A DNA stretch of 64,000 nt, from NCBI RefSeq assembly GCF_011682235.2, contig NZ_CP076718.1, positions 1,764,033 to 1,828,032 of the forward strand, read 5' to 3'. Below the pieces are notes generated by a model. The model did not search any database and was not told where the DNA came from. It saw only the letters and a list, made by a program, of their open reading frames with translations. Position 1 is the first letter of the stretch, and each line of letters begins with the position of its first letter. A program made the position numbers and the translations under genes. Source of the DNA: Rhodocaloribacter litoris. Lineage in GTDB: Bacteria > Bacteroidota > Rhodothermia > Rhodothermales > ISCAR-4553. This document shows positions 13,600 through 22,478 of the stretch, piece after piece.

Positions 13600-14361
13600 T
13601 CAACTTTCGTGCGGCATGTCGGGGGGGCGTTCCGGCACCGACCCGCCTCCGGGACGGGCTTCCCGGTGCTCCAGCCGGTAGAGCCGCATTTTCCGGTTCC
13701 GTGTACGCCGGGACGCGCCGAGCCGGCGATGTACCTCGGGAAAGCGAGCCAGGATCTCGTCGCGCAGGGCCTCGACCTCCCGGGCGGCCTTGCCGCCGGG
13801 GGCCACGTCGAGCACCGTCATGCCCCGGGCAAGGGCCTCGGCATAGACGATGCGCTGGGTCAGCCGGCTCTGGAGCACGGGCAGTTCGAAGGCTTCGAGG
13901 GTCGCCGGCGCCGCCGGCCGCGCCCCGGGGATCTGCCGGGAAATCACGAAGGCGGCCTGCGGGCACCCCCCGTACATCCGCCGGCGCGTCCGGACCATCT
14001 CCGCCAGGCCCGAGACGGCCCACAGGTCCGCCGCGGACGGCTGGACGGGGATCAGCACCAGGTCGGCCAGGTGCACCAGGTACCCCACCCCCTGCACCAC
14101 CTTGGCGGTTCCGTCCACGATCACCACGTCGTAGCCCAGCGCCAGGGCGCCCAGCTCCTCCGCAAAACGCTCCGGCTCCAGCCCGACAACCGGCGGCTGG
14201 TCGCTGCGGCGGCCCTGCCGCGCCTGCCAGTGCCGCAACGTCCCCTGCGCGTCCGTATCGATGAGCAACACCGCATGCCCCAGCCGCTGCAGGGACCGCG
14301 CCAGGTTCGTCGCCAGCGTCGATTTGCCACTGCCCCCCTTCAGGTTGAGCACCGCCACCAT
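13600..14361 (-). CDS. ParA-family ATPase, orphan
   Basis: Deviant-Walker ATPase of the ParA/MinD class. The ATG at 14359..14361 gives MVAVLNLKGGSGKST, the usual start position for the family; an open extension to 14520 is not ParA-like. It has the Walker A signature lysine (KGGSGKST, residues 8-15), DTDAQGTLRHW (Walker A') and VIVDGTAKVV (Walker B region). The product is 253 residues. No parB, parS-like repeat or mcdB-type partner is next to it, so chromosome or cargo positioning is only a family-level guess. The gene to the right is divergent. Confidence 0.85.
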   Translation of the reverse strand: MVAVLNLKGGSGKSTLATNLARSLQRLGHAVLLIDTDAQGTLRHWQARQGRRSDQPPVVGLEPERFAEELGALALGYDVVIVDGTAKVVQGVGYLVHLADLVLIPVQPSAADLWAVSGLAEMVRTRRRMYGGCPQAAFVISRQIPGARPAAPATLEAFELPVLQSRLTQRIVYAEALARGMTVLDVAPGGKAAREVEALRDEILARFPEVHRRLGASRRTRNRKMRLYRLEHREARPGGGSVPERPPDMPHES

Positions 14362-14622
14362 CACGGCCGCCGCCGATGGACCCGCGTGCTCCCACGGCCC
14401 CTGTTCCTGCACTCCTTCGAACGGTCTTGAGACAGGCGAATCGCTCACTCGACGCACGGACGACACCCCGCATCCACATGAAACACTGATCGGATCTGCA
14501 CGGGGCAGATATCGGCACACCGGCCGAAAAACTTGAGTCGCCCGCCCTCATTCGAAATTCTCGAAACCGCACCCCCCGATCCCGGTTCGATTCCTGCCTG
14601 TCCACTACGAAGGCAGCGGCTT

Positions 14623-15609
14623 ATGCTGGACGTGATCATCATCGGGGCGGGGCCGGTCGGGCTGGCCTGCGGCATCGAGGCCCGGCGGAACGGCCTCTCG
14701 GCGCGGCTCATCGAGAAGGGAGCCCTCGTCAACTCCTTCCTCGGGTACCCGACCAACATGGAGCTCTTCTCCACGCCGGACCTGCTCGAGATCGGCGGCC
14801 ATCCCTTCCCCACCCACCGGTACAAGCCCCTCCGCGAGGAGACCATCGACTACTACCGGCGCGTGGCCCAGGTGGAACGTCTCGACGTGCGCCTCTACGA
14901 GCGGGTGCTACGGGTCGAGGGCGAGGCCGGGCACTTCGTCGTGCACACGGACCGGGGCACCCACGAGAGCCGCTTCGTGGTGGCGGCCACGGGCTTCTTC
15001 GACGTGCCCAACCGGATGGACGTGCCGGGCGAGGACCTGCCCAAGGTGACGCATTATTACAAGGAGCCCTTCGCGTACACGGGAATGGAGGTGGCCGTCA
15101 TCGGCGCGAAGAACTCGGCGGCGAAGGCGGCCCTCGAATGCTTCCGCCACGGCGCCCGGGTGACACTGGTGGTGCGCGGCCCCGCCGTCAGCGACAGCGT
15201 CAAGTACTGGATCAAGCCGGACCTGGAGAACCGCATCCGCGAGGGCTCGATCCGGGCCTACTTCAACACCACCGTCGAGGCCATCACCGAGCAGACGATC
15301 CGCCTGCGTACCCCCGAAGGACCGGTCGAGTTGCCGAACGACTTCGTCCTGGCGATGACCGGCTACCGGCCGGACTACACCTTCCTCACCGAAGCGCTGG
15401 GCATCGCGGTGGCGGACGACCCGGCCCGCACGCCCGTGCACGACCCCGAGACGTTCGAGACGAACCGCCCGGGCGTCTACCTGGCCGGCACCGTCTGCGG
15501 GGGGCTGAACACGAGCCGCTGGTTCATCGAGAACGGCCGCTTCCACGCCGCCCAGATCATGCGCCACATCGCCGAGACTGCAACGGCGGACTGGAAGGTT
15601 GAAGGTTGA
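14623..15609 (+). CDS. YpdA-family bacillithiol disulfide reductase-like flavoprotein
   Basis: A two-dinucleotide-fold FAD/NAD(P)H flavoprotein. The start ATG 14623 gives MLDVIIIGAGPVGLACGIEA with the FAD-binding GxGxxG at the very N-terminus; a weak AAGG lies upstream. The FLGYPTNMELFSTPDLLEIGG stretch and the second nucleotide fold (VAVIGAKNSAAKAAL) match YpdA, which reduces bacillithiol disulfide. The CxxC pair of thioredoxin reductases is missing, as expected for YpdA. The last five codons (WKVEG) are encoded by a heptanucleotide tandem repeat that runs through the stop codon, so the C-terminus is probably a recent slippage product. Confidence 0.85.
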   Translation: MLDVIIIGAGPVGLACGIEARRNGLSARLIEKGALVNSFLGYPTNMELFSTPDLLEIGGHPFPTHRYKPLREETIDYYRRVAQVERLDVRLYERVLRVEGEAGHFVVHTDRGTHESRFVVAATGFFDVPNRMDVPGEDLPKVTHYYKEPFAYTGMEVAVIGAKNSAAKAALECFRHGARVTLVVRGPAVSDSVKYWIKPDLENRIREGSIRAYFNTTVEAITEQTIRLRTPEGPVELPNDFVLAMTGYRPDYTFLTEALGIAVADDPARTPVHDPETFETNRPGVYLAGTVCGGLNTSRWFIENGRFHAAQIMRHIAETATADWKVEG

Positions 15610-15650
15610 AGGTTGAAGGTTGCAAATTACAGATTGGAAGATTGAAAATT
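15594..15650 (+). repeat. Heptanucleotide tandem tract overlapping the ypdA-like stop
   Basis: Four perfect copies of GAAGGTT (15594..15621) are followed by degenerate 7-mers (GCAAATT, ACAGATT, then GAAGATT and GAAAATT after a one-base slip). The tract supplies the last codons of the flavoprotein gene and ends just before the insertion sequence. Confidence 0.85.
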
Positions 15651-15660
15651 GGATGCTTGG

Positions 15661-15670
15661 GATGGCATCG
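15661..15670. repeat. Target-site duplication, left copy
   Basis: GATGGCATCG immediately outside the left inverted end of the insertion sequence is repeated exactly at 16902..16911 outside the right end. A 10-bp direct repeat fits the 8-10 bp duplications of the ISAs1 family. Confidence 0.85.
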
Positions 15671-16901
15671 CAGGGCGAGCGCATTCTAAAATAGGCTAGT
15701 GTTAATGGCCTGGGATGTCGTAAGCTGTGCCGGTTCGTCAGCCGTTCCAGTTTGCTCCCCTCCGTTCATGTCTGAGACCTGCTTTATTCGCTATTTTGAC
15801 CACCTTGAGGACCCCCGACGCGATCAGGGCAAACGCCACCGGCTCGAGCACGTGCTCGTGATCGCCCTCTGTGCCGTTGTTGCCGGTGCTGAGGGCTGGG
15901 ATGACATCGCCACGTTCGCCCAGGCCAAAGTCTCCTGGCTGACCCAACGGCTCGACCTCAAACATGGCACGCCCTCGGGCGACACCTTCCGCCGCGTCCT
16001 GGCCGCCATCTGCCCGGAGGCCTTCGCCCGCGGCTTCGTACGCTGGGTGGAGGCGCTGGCCCAACAGACGGCCGGCGAGGTCATTGCCATCGATGGCAAG
16101 ACGCTGCGCCGCAGTTACGACAAAGACGACCCGAAGGCCGCCCTGCACATGATCTCGGCCTGGGCGTGTGAGCAGCATCTGGTGCTGGCGCAAGAGAAGG
16201 TCTCGGCCAAGAGCAATGAGATTACCGCGATTCCGGCGCTTCTGGAGGTGTTGGACCTCGAAGGCTGCATTGTGACGCTCGATGCGATGGGCACGCAGAC
16301 CGAGATTGCCGAAGCGATCTGCGCGCAGGGGGCGGACTACGTGTTGGCCCTGAAGGGCAACCAGGGCCTGCTCCACCGTGAGGTGCGGGCCTACTTCGAG
16401 CAGGGGCGCACGCGGCACTGGCGGGCGATGCCGGTCGCCTACGCGGAGCGCTGTGACCTGGGGCACGGGCGCAAGGAAGTGCGTCGGCTGTGGATCTCGA
16501 CCGATGTGGCCTGGGTGCCCAAGGCCGAGGCGTGGCGTGACCTGAACAGCCTCGTGATGGTCGAACACGAGCGCCACACGCAGCAGGGCGTGAGTCTGGA
16601 GCGCCGCTTCTACATCAGCAGCCTCGCGACCACAGCGGAGCAGATGCTGGATATCATCCGGAGTCACTGGGGCATTGAGAATCAGCTGCACTGGGTGCTC
16701 GATGTGGTGTTTCGGGAGGATGAGAGCCGTATTCGGCGCGATCACGGGGGGCAGAACATGGCGGTGGTGCGGCAGCTAGCGCTCAACCTGTTGCGCAAGG
16801 ACGAAACGAAGCGGTTGAGTCTGCGCATGAAGCGAAAACGGGCCGGTTGGGACGATGCCTTCCTGGCGCAGATCGTCGGAATTTAGAATGCGCTCGCCCT
16901 G
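15671..16901 (+). mobile_element. ISAs1-family insertion sequence, complete
   Basis: The element is 1231 bp long. Its ends are perfect 20-bp inverted repeats (15671..15690 and 16882..16901, beginning CAGGGCGAGCGCATTCT), flanked by an exact 10-bp target duplication. It holds one intact transposase gene. It sits between YpdA and a GH13 gene, inside a zone of heptanucleotide repeats, and disrupts no gene. Perfect ends and a perfect duplication indicate a recent insertion. Confidence 0.93.
15768..16886 (+). CDS. ISAs1-family DDE transposase
   Basis: From ATG 15768 (MSETCFIRYFDHLEDPRRD) the product is 372 residues, normal for the family; the frame is also open from 15699 inside the element. It has the ISAs1 N-terminal GKRHRLEHVLVIALCAVVAGAEGW block and the DDE triad: D in VIAIDGKTLRRSY, D in VTLDAMGTQ, and E in SHWGIENQLHWVLDVVFREDESR. 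No frameshift or stop interrupts it, so it is probably active. The stop codon lies just inside the right inverted repeat. Confidence 0.95.
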   Translation: MSETCFIRYFDHLEDPRRDQGKRHRLEHVLVIALCAVVAGAEGWDDIATFAQAKVSWLTQRLDLKHGTPSGDTFRRVLAAICPEAFARGFVRWVEALAQQTAGEVIAIDGKTLRRSYDKDDPKAALHMISAWACEQHLVLAQEKVSAKSNEITAIPALLEVLDLEGCIVTLDAMGTQTEIAEAICAQGADYVLALKGNQGLLHREVRAYFEQGRTRHWRAMPVAYAERCDLGHGRKEVRRLWISTDVAWVPKAEAWRDLNSLVMVEHERHTQQGVSLERRFYISSLATTAEQMLDIIRSHWGIENQLHWVLDVVFREDESRIRRDHGGQNMAVVRQLALNLLRKDETKRLSLRMKRKRAGWDDAFLAQIVGI

Positions 16902-16911
16902 GATGGCATCG
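16902..16911. repeat. Target-site duplication, right copy
   Basis: GATGGCATCG directly after the right inverted end, identical to 15661..15670. Confidence 0.85.
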
Positions 16912-16988
16912 CCTGGCGCCACGTGCCCTGGTGGCTGATCTTCTGCCACTGCAGGGCCATGAAAGCCGGAAAGTGAAGGGCAGGCCAT

Positions 16989-17024
16989 CAAAATCTGCAA
17001 TTTGCAATCTGCAATTTGCAATCC
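16989..17024 (+). repeat. Heptanucleotide tandem tract, TGCAATY type
   Basis: Four clean 7-mers alternate TGCAATT and TGCAATC (16996..17023), preceded by CAAAATC. In reverse complement the tract resembles the degenerate part of the tract at 15622..15650, so the two form an imperfect inverted pair that the insertion sequence now separates. Confidence 0.8.
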
Positions 17025-17097
17025 AAAAGAAGGTATTTGCGAATGAGGGGCGAGCGGGCGTAACCTGACGGGTCCTCTGTCCCAGCCCGTCGCCCCC

Positions 17098-19011
17098 ATG
17101 CGCCCCCCTACCCTCCTGCTCGTCCTGCTCGCCGGCCTGACCGGTGCGTGCACCCGCTTCGACACGGTGCCGCTCCCCCGTGCCGTCCCGCCCTCGGTGG
17201 ACGTGCCCGAGTGGGCCAAGGACGCCGTCTGGTACCAGATCTTTCCCGAGCGCTTCCGCAACGGCGACCCGTCGAACGACCCGACGGTGGACGACCTCCG
17301 GGGGTCGTGGCCCCACCTGACCCCCGAGGGCTGGCAGATCGCCCGCTGGACCGCCGACTGGTACGCCCGCGCCGGCTGGGAACGCGCCGCCTCGGACGAC
17401 TTCTACCTCTCCGTGCAACTCCGCCGCTACGGGGGCGACCTCCAGGGCATCCTCGACCGCCTCGACTACCTCGACTCGCTCGGCGTGACGGCCCTCTACC
17501 TGAACCCGATCTTCGAATCGCCCAGCCTGCACAAGTACGACGGGGCGATGTACCACCACGTGGACGACAACTTCGGCCCCGACCCGGCCGGCGACCGGGC
17601 GCGCATGGCCGCCGAGAACCCCGTCGACCCGGCCACCTGGACGTGGACCGCCGCAGACACCCTCTTCCTGGCGCTCGTCCGCGAGGCCCACGCCCGCGGC
17701 ATGCGGGTCATCCTCGACGGCGTCTTCAACCACATGGGCCTCCGCTCCTTCGCCTTCGAAGACGTGGTGGCCCGGCAGCAGGCTTCCCCCTTCGCCGACT
17801 GGTTCACCATCACCGCCTGGGACGACCCCGCCACCCCCGACACGAACGAGTTCGCCTATGCGGGATGGCTCGGCGTGCGGGAACTGCCCGAGCTGCGCGA
17901 GGACGAACACGGCCTCATCCCGCCCATCCGCGCCTACGTCTACGCCTCCGTGCGCCGCTGGATGGACCCGAACGGCGACGGCGACCCCTCCGACGGCGTC
18001 GACGGGTGGCGCCTGGACGTGGCCGAGATGGTGCACCTCCGCTTCTGGCAGGACTTCCGCGCCTTCGTCCGCGGCCTCAACCCGGAAGCCTACCTCGTCG
18101 GCGAGGTGTGGTGGGAGGAGTGGCCCGAGCGCATGTTCAACGCCCGCCCCTGGCTCGAAGGAGACGCCTTCGACGCGGTGATGAACTACCGCTGGGCGCG
18201 GGCCGTCCGCCGCCTGTTCCTCGGGGCCGACCTCGAACCCGGCGCCCCCTACGGCCCGTCGGCCTTCGCCCGCGAACTCCGCACCCTCTACGAGGACTAC
18301 CCGCCCGAGGTGAACTTCGTCCTGATGAACACCCTCGGCTCGCACGACACCGACCGGCTCGCCTCGCAGGTGGTCAACCCGGATGTCCGGTTCGACTACC
18401 GCGCCGGCGTGCGGGACAACCCCGCCTACCGCGTCCGCAAGCCGAACGCGGCCGAGCGCACGACGCAGCGCCTCATCCTGGCCCACCAATTCACGTACGT
18501 CGGCGCACCGCACCTTTTCTACGGGGACGAGGCCGGGATGTGGGGCGCCGACGACCCGGACGACCGCAAGCCGATGGTCTGGCCGGAGCTGACCTTCGAC
18601 GACGAGGCGTCCCACCCGCTGGGCCTCGAACGCCCCCGCGACGCGGTCGGCTTCGACCACGACCTGTTCGCCTACTACCGCACGCTGGTTCACCTGCGCC
18701 GCGCGAGCCCGGCCCTGCGGCGCGGCAGCTTCGAGGTGCTCCACGCCGACGACGCCACACGGACGCTGGCCTACGCCCGCCGCTTCGGCGACGAGCAGGT
18801 GTGGGTGGCCTTCAACCTGGACGAGGCGCCGCACGAACTCGCCCTGGACGTGCAGACGACCTTCCCCGCCGCCGGGCACACCCCCGCCCGTTCCCTGGTC
18901 GGCCGCACCGTGCGCGACGTCCTCTCCGGCGAGACGGCCCGCCTCGAACGCGCCACGCTCACCTTCCCGATGCCGCCCCGCTCCGCCCGGATCTGGATGA
19001 TGGAGGAATGA
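17098..19011 (+). CDS. GH13 alpha-amylase/cyclomaltodextrinase-like lipoprotein
   Basis: An exported alpha-glucan hydrolase. The N-terminus MRPPTLLLVLLAGLTGAC is a lipoprotein signal with lipobox LTGAC. The (beta/alpha)8 domain starts at WAKDAVWYQIFPERFRNGDP. Conserved regions are visible: GMRVILDGVFNHMG (region I), DGWRLDVAE with nucleophile D307 (region II), GEVWWE with acid/base E336 (region III) and LGSHDTDR with D417 (region IV). DPNGDGDPSDG looks like a calcium loop. The 637-residue length and the motifs suggest neopullulanase- or cyclomaltodextrinase-type specificity, but the typical N-terminal starch-binding domain is absent. Downstream lies a hairpin shared with the convergent cytochrome gene. 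Confidence 0.92.
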   Translation: MRPPTLLLVLLAGLTGACTRFDTVPLPRAVPPSVDVPEWAKDAVWYQIFPERFRNGDPSNDPTVDDLRGSWPHLTPEGWQIARWTADWYARAGWERAASDDFYLSVQLRRYGGDLQGILDRLDYLDSLGVTALYLNPIFESPSLHKYDGAMYHHVDDNFGPDPAGDRARMAAENPVDPATWTWTAADTLFLALVREAHARGMRVILDGVFNHMGLRSFAFEDVVARQQASPFADWFTITAWDDPATPDTNEFAYAGWLGVRELPELREDEHGLIPPIRAYVYASVRRWMDPNGDGDPSDGVDGWRLDVAEMVHLRFWQDFRAFVRGLNPEAYLVGEVWWEEWPERMFNARPWLEGDAFDAVMNYRWARAVRRLFLGADLEPGAPYGPSAFARELRTLYEDYPPEVNFVLMNTLGSHDTDRLASQVVNPDVRFDYRAGVRDNPAYRVRKPNAAERTTQRLILAHQFTYVGAPHLFYGDEAGMWGADDPDDRKPMVWPELTFDDEASHPLGLERPRDAVGFDHDLFAYYRTLVHLRRASPALRRGSFEVLHADDATRTLAYARRFGDEQVWVAFNLDEAPHELALDVQTTFPAAGHTPARSLVGRTVRDVLSGETARLERATLTFPMPPRSARIWMMEE

Positions 19012-19013
19012 CG

Positions 19014-19069
19014 GCGTGCGTGGTGCGTAAAAAGCCCTACGAAATACGAAATACGCACCACGCCATTCA
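19014..19069 (+). repeat. Heptad tract folded as a 12-bp inverted repeat between convergent genes
   Basis: A perfect 12-bp inverted repeat, GCGTGGTGCGTA (19018..19029) and its complement (19052..19063), surrounds a 22-nt loop. The whole stretch reads in 7-nt steps, with AAATACG repeated at 19042..19055. It lies between the ends of the convergent GH13 and cytochrome genes and could act as a bidirectional stop, although there is no U-tract. Confidence 0.7.
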
Positions 19070-21229
19070 GAGCGCCGCCAGGATCTGGCGGGCGAGCGGA
19101 TGGCCGGGTGCCAGTTCCAGGGCACGCCGGGCGTACCGTGCGGCCGCCTCCATGTCGTCGTGGCGGAAGTGGGCCAGGGCCAGGTTGGCCAGCGCGTCGA
19201 CGTAGTCCGGGCGGACTTCGACGGCGCGGGTGAGCAGGTCGATGGCGCGGTCGAGCCGGTCTTCCTCCAGGTAGAAGGCCCCCAGGTTGCCCAGCGCGAT
19301 GGGATGCGAGGGAGCCACCGCCACGGCACGTTCGAGATACGGGCGGGCCGCCTCACGCGCGCCACGGAGGATATGGGCCAGCCCCATGTTCGTCAGCGCG
19401 TCCGGATCGTCGGGGTTCAGTTCCAGGGCACGGCGCAGCGCCGCCTCGCCCGCTTCCATGTCGCCGTCGCGCAACAGAGCCGACCCCAGGTTATAGTGGG
19501 CCCGGACGAGCCAGGGTTGTTCCTCGATGGCCTGCCGGTACAGCGCAACGGCCTCCTGAAGCCGTCCCTGTGCCTCCAGGAAACGGCCATAGTTGACCCG
19601 TATGCCGGCCAGCGCCGGCTGGAGATCGAGCGCCCGCCGGTAGAGCCGGGCGATGACGGCGGGATCGCGACCATCGGCCTCGTAGGCCTGCGCCAGCGTG
19701 TTGAGCCGCTCGGGAACGCCGGGATCGAGCCGCACGGCGGTCTCCAGCGGCGGGATGGCTTCCCCGACCTCCCCCAGCCGAAGCCGGGCGAAACCCAGCA
19801 GGTACTGCGCCTCCCCGTGTTCCGGGTCTTCGGCCAGGGCCCGCGCGAGGCGACGGATGCCTTCCCGCAGCGCCAGCGTATCGCCGCGTTGCGTGCCATA
19901 GACGACGTAGGCCATGCCGGCATAGCGCAGGCCGTCCGTTCCCCCGGCGTCCCGTTCGAAGTAGGGTTTCAGCACGGGTGGCCGGTGAACGGGCTCCGGC
20001 GATGGCGCCGGTTCATCCCGTACCACCCGGATCAGGTGGTCGGTAAAGGTGGTGTGCGGCGTTCCCTCGCCGGCCACCTTCGGCATGTGGCAGGCGATGC
20101 AGTTGGCCTCCGGGGTGTGGCGCTCACGGGCCGCCGGCGTGTCGAACCGTTCGACCAGCGCCGCCGGGGCATGGCAGTCCTGGCAGGTCGTGTTGAAATA
20201 CGCCGGTCCCTTGTCGCGGAAGCCCTCGTGGGGGTTGTGGCACGTGATGCACTCCATCGGGTTGCCCTGCGCCAGCGTGGCCTGGAAGCAGGCGCTCTTC
20301 TTCATGCGGTCGGCGTGCGAGATCACGTCGATCCGGTCGACGCGGGTGGGCTCCTCCCGGTAGAAGAGCGACACGTGGGCCGAGAGCGGCTCCGACGGGC
20401 GGAAATCGAACGCCGAGCGTCGCTCACGGAGTATCGAGACGGTGCCGGAGAGGTGGCATTGCTGGCACACGTCGAGGCGGCGTTCGAAGGGCAGGTGGGC
20501 CGGGTTGACGATCGTCGGGTCATAGTCGCCCACCACCTCCGGATCGGCCAGGCGGACCTCCACGTGCAGGTCGCCGGGTCCATGACAGCGCTCGCAGCCG
20601 ATCCCTTCCGGCATCCGCTCGTATTTCCCCTCGACGAACGGCACCGAAACGGGATAGCTGTTGTGGCAGGCCACGCACCGATCCGGGATGAGGCGGTCGA
20701 AGCGGGGATTGTCTTCGCGGTAGCCGGGGCTGAAATCCCACCGCCCGGTCTGGGTATACCAGGTCAGCGGCAGTTCGTAGAGGTAGCCGTTGTTTTCCGT
20801 CAGGTAGGTTCGTGCCGCCGTGCCGCTGCCGACGACGTGGTGCATCTCGCGTACGAGCCGGTGCGTCTTTTCGCCGTCCGGCCCGAGACGATATTCCTCC
20901 TGATAGAAGCGCCCCGCTTCCTCGAAGGCCCGGTAATAATAGCCGCGCCCGGCATGGTAGATCGGAGGCGAGGGAAAGGTCTCGACGGCGTTTTCCGGTG
21001 TAAGGCGGTACCAGGACCGGGCCATCCCGTGGGCCTGGTAGCCGTGGTATTCGGCCTCGTGGCAGGAGGCACAGACGGCATCCCCGACGAAGGCGACGCC
21101 GGCTTCGACGTTTCGGAACCGCACCGCTTCGCCGGACGACCCGGCGGGCGAGCCGGGCGCAGCTTCTTCCTGCCCGCCGCAGCCGGCGAGCCCCACCACG
21201 ATCAGGCTCAGCAGCACGAAACGTTGCAT
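19067..21229 (-). CDS. Heptaheme cytochrome c / TPR lipoprotein
   Basis: An exported multihaem electron-transfer or haem-sensing protein. The ATG giving MQRFVLLSLIVVGLAGC (720 aa) supplies a lipobox LAGC; an ATG 12 nt upstream is also possible. There are seven CXXCH sites: CASCH, CVACH, CERCH, CQQCH, CITCH, CQDCH and CIACH, spread over the first 360 or so residues in the pattern of cytochrome c554/NrfB-like folds. The C-terminal half (from about residue 430) holds about eight TPR units (for example HYNLGSALLRDGDMEAGEAA and YVDALANLALAHFRHDDMEA). It is convergent with the GH13 gene. The redox partner is unknown. Confidence 0.9.
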   Translation of the reverse strand: MQRFVLLSLIVVGLAGCGGQEEAAPGSPAGSSGEAVRFRNVEAGVAFVGDAVCASCHEAEYHGYQAHGMARSWYRLTPENAVETFPSPPIYHAGRGYYYRAFEEAGRFYQEEYRLGPDGEKTHRLVREMHHVVGSGTAARTYLTENNGYLYELPLTWYTQTGRWDFSPGYREDNPRFDRLIPDRCVACHNSYPVSVPFVEGKYERMPEGIGCERCHGPGDLHVEVRLADPEVVGDYDPTIVNPAHLPFERRLDVCQQCHLSGTVSILRERRSAFDFRPSEPLSAHVSLFYREEPTRVDRIDVISHADRMKKSACFQATLAQGNPMECITCHNPHEGFRDKGPAYFNTTCQDCHAPAALVERFDTPAARERHTPEANCIACHMPKVAGEGTPHTTFTDHLIRVVRDEPAPSPEPVHRPPVLKPYFERDAGGTDGLRYAGMAYVVYGTQRGDTLALREGIRRLARALAEDPEHGEAQYLLGFARLRLGEVGEAIPPLETAVRLDPGVPERLNTLAQAYEADGRDPAVIARLYRRALDLQPALAGIRVNYGRFLEAQGRLQEAVALYRQAIEEQPWLVRAHYNLGSALLRDGDMEAGEAALRRALELNPDDPDALTNMGLAHILRGAREAARPYLERAVAVAPSHPIALGNLGAFYLEEDRLDRAIDLLTRAVEVRPDYVDALANLALAHFRHDDMEAAARYARRALELAPGHPLARQILAAL

Positions 21230-21314
21230 CACAGCGGGCACCTATCGAAGCAGCCGGCAGACGAGCACCGGAACCAACCCGGCCGGCGACACCGGGTTTC
21301 CCGGCGAAGCGGGC

Positions 21315-21361
21315 AAAAAAAAGCGCGGGGTGACCCCGGCCAGGCCGGCATCACCCCGCGC
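21315..21361 (-). terminator. Strong terminator of the TBDR-secreted protein-PorV operon
   Basis: On the minus strand an 11-bp perfect stem (21351..21361 with 21323..21333, GCGCGGGGTGA arm) is followed by eight T (21315..21322). It lies 20 nt after the PorV-like stop. Confidence 0.93.
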
Positions 21362-21380
21362 ATGCATGCTGCGTGACGGG

Positions 21381-22430
21381 TTACAGCGTCACCGAGGCCG
21401 TGAACATCTGCACGCCGTCGAAGAAGTCGGTCGAGCGGTAGGCGTAGTCGACCACGAGCGTGGTGCCGCCCAGGTCCAGGTTCAGGCCGGCACCGAAGTT
21501 GGTGCCGCTGTAGAACGTCAGGTCCTGGTCGCTTTCCTGCATCGAGTAGCCGCCCCGCACGAACAGGATGTTACGGAAGCCCAGTTCGAGGCCACCGGCA
21601 AACTGGTCCTGATCGAACGAGTTGGAGCGGAAGTTACCGAAGACGTTGACCACGGCCCCGGCGCCGACCTCCCGGGTGTAGCTGATGCCGAAGTTGAGCA
21701 TCGACGGGAGTTCGAAGTCGGCACCGTCGAGCCGCAGGGCGTTCGGCGTCGCATTGGGGCGCTGGTCCGGCAGGCGGACGAGCTTCACCATGCCGGTGCC
21801 GCCGTAGCTCATCTGGGGCCCGATGTTTTTCAGGCTCACGCCCAGGCGCAGGCCGCTTTCACCGACGGTGTAGTTCATCCCGGCGTCGAAGGCGATGCCG
21901 GTGGCCTGCGTATCGTCGATCGACTCGTTGATCACCTTGAACGTGACCCCGGCCGCCATGCGGTCGGTGAACTGGCGGGCGTAGGAGAGGGCCGCCGTGA
22001 TGAACGAGGCCGAGAAGGTCAGCGAGCTGATCTCCGGGCTCGTTTCGGTCGTCAGCGGGATGTCCCCGAAGTCCCAGGCCGTGAAGGTGATCGCCAGGTT
22101 GTTGTTGCCGAAGCGCTGGGCCACGCCGAAGTAGTTGACGCCGATATCGGCCACATACTCGATGCGGCTGAAGATGGCGTTCGTCCCCGGGTTGAGGGCC
22201 AGGCCGGCGGGGTTCGAGTAGAGGGCTTCGAGGCCCGAGGCGTTGGCCATGCCGGCGGTCATGGCATTGCCCAGGGCCGCCGTGCGGGCGGTCGGCGGCA
22301 CCAGCAGGTGGTCGGCGCCGGCCGTACCCCGCCGTTTCTTGTCACCGGCCTGGGCCTCGGGGGCCAGCAGGCCCACCAGGAAGGCCGCCAGCAGGCCGTA
22401 GACGAGCAGTCGCGTTCTATTCGCTTTCAT
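21381..22430 (-). CDS. PorV/PorQ-family outer-membrane barrel protein
   Basis: The start at ATG 22430 (MKANRTRLLVYGLLAAFLVG...) is supported by GAGG six bases upstream. A signal peptide ends near PEAQA. The 349-residue product is a FadL-like barrel with the family's typical start (TARTAALGNAMTAGMANASGLEALYSNPAGLAL) and C-terminal strands ending in SVTL. PorV proteins shuttle type IX secretion substrates from the translocon to the attachment complex. Its position 48 nt after a gene with a putative sorting domain supports that role. Confidence 0.85.
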   Translation of the reverse strand: MKANRTRLLVYGLLAAFLVGLLAPEAQAGDKKRRGTAGADHLLVPPTARTAALGNAMTAGMANASGLEALYSNPAGLALNPGTNAIFSRIEYVADIGVNYFGVAQRFGNNNLAITFTAWDFGDIPLTTETSPEISSLTFSASFITAALSYARQFTDRMAAGVTFKVINESIDDTQATGIAFDAGMNYTVGESGLRLGVSLKNIGPQMSYGGTGMVKLVRLPDQRPNATPNALRLDGADFELPSMLNFGISYTREVGAGAVVNVFGNFRSNSFDQDQFAGGLELGFRNILFVRGGYSMQESDQDLTFYSGTNFGAGLNLDLGGTTLVVDYAYRSTDFFDGVQMFTASVTL

Positions 22431-22478
22431 CGTAAACCTCACAGTTGCATTCGGTGGTACGTGCATGCATCGGGCCTG

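Noticed and set aside
15594..17024. CRISPR array
   Set aside because: The repeats are 7-nt units without spacers, and no cas gene is present.
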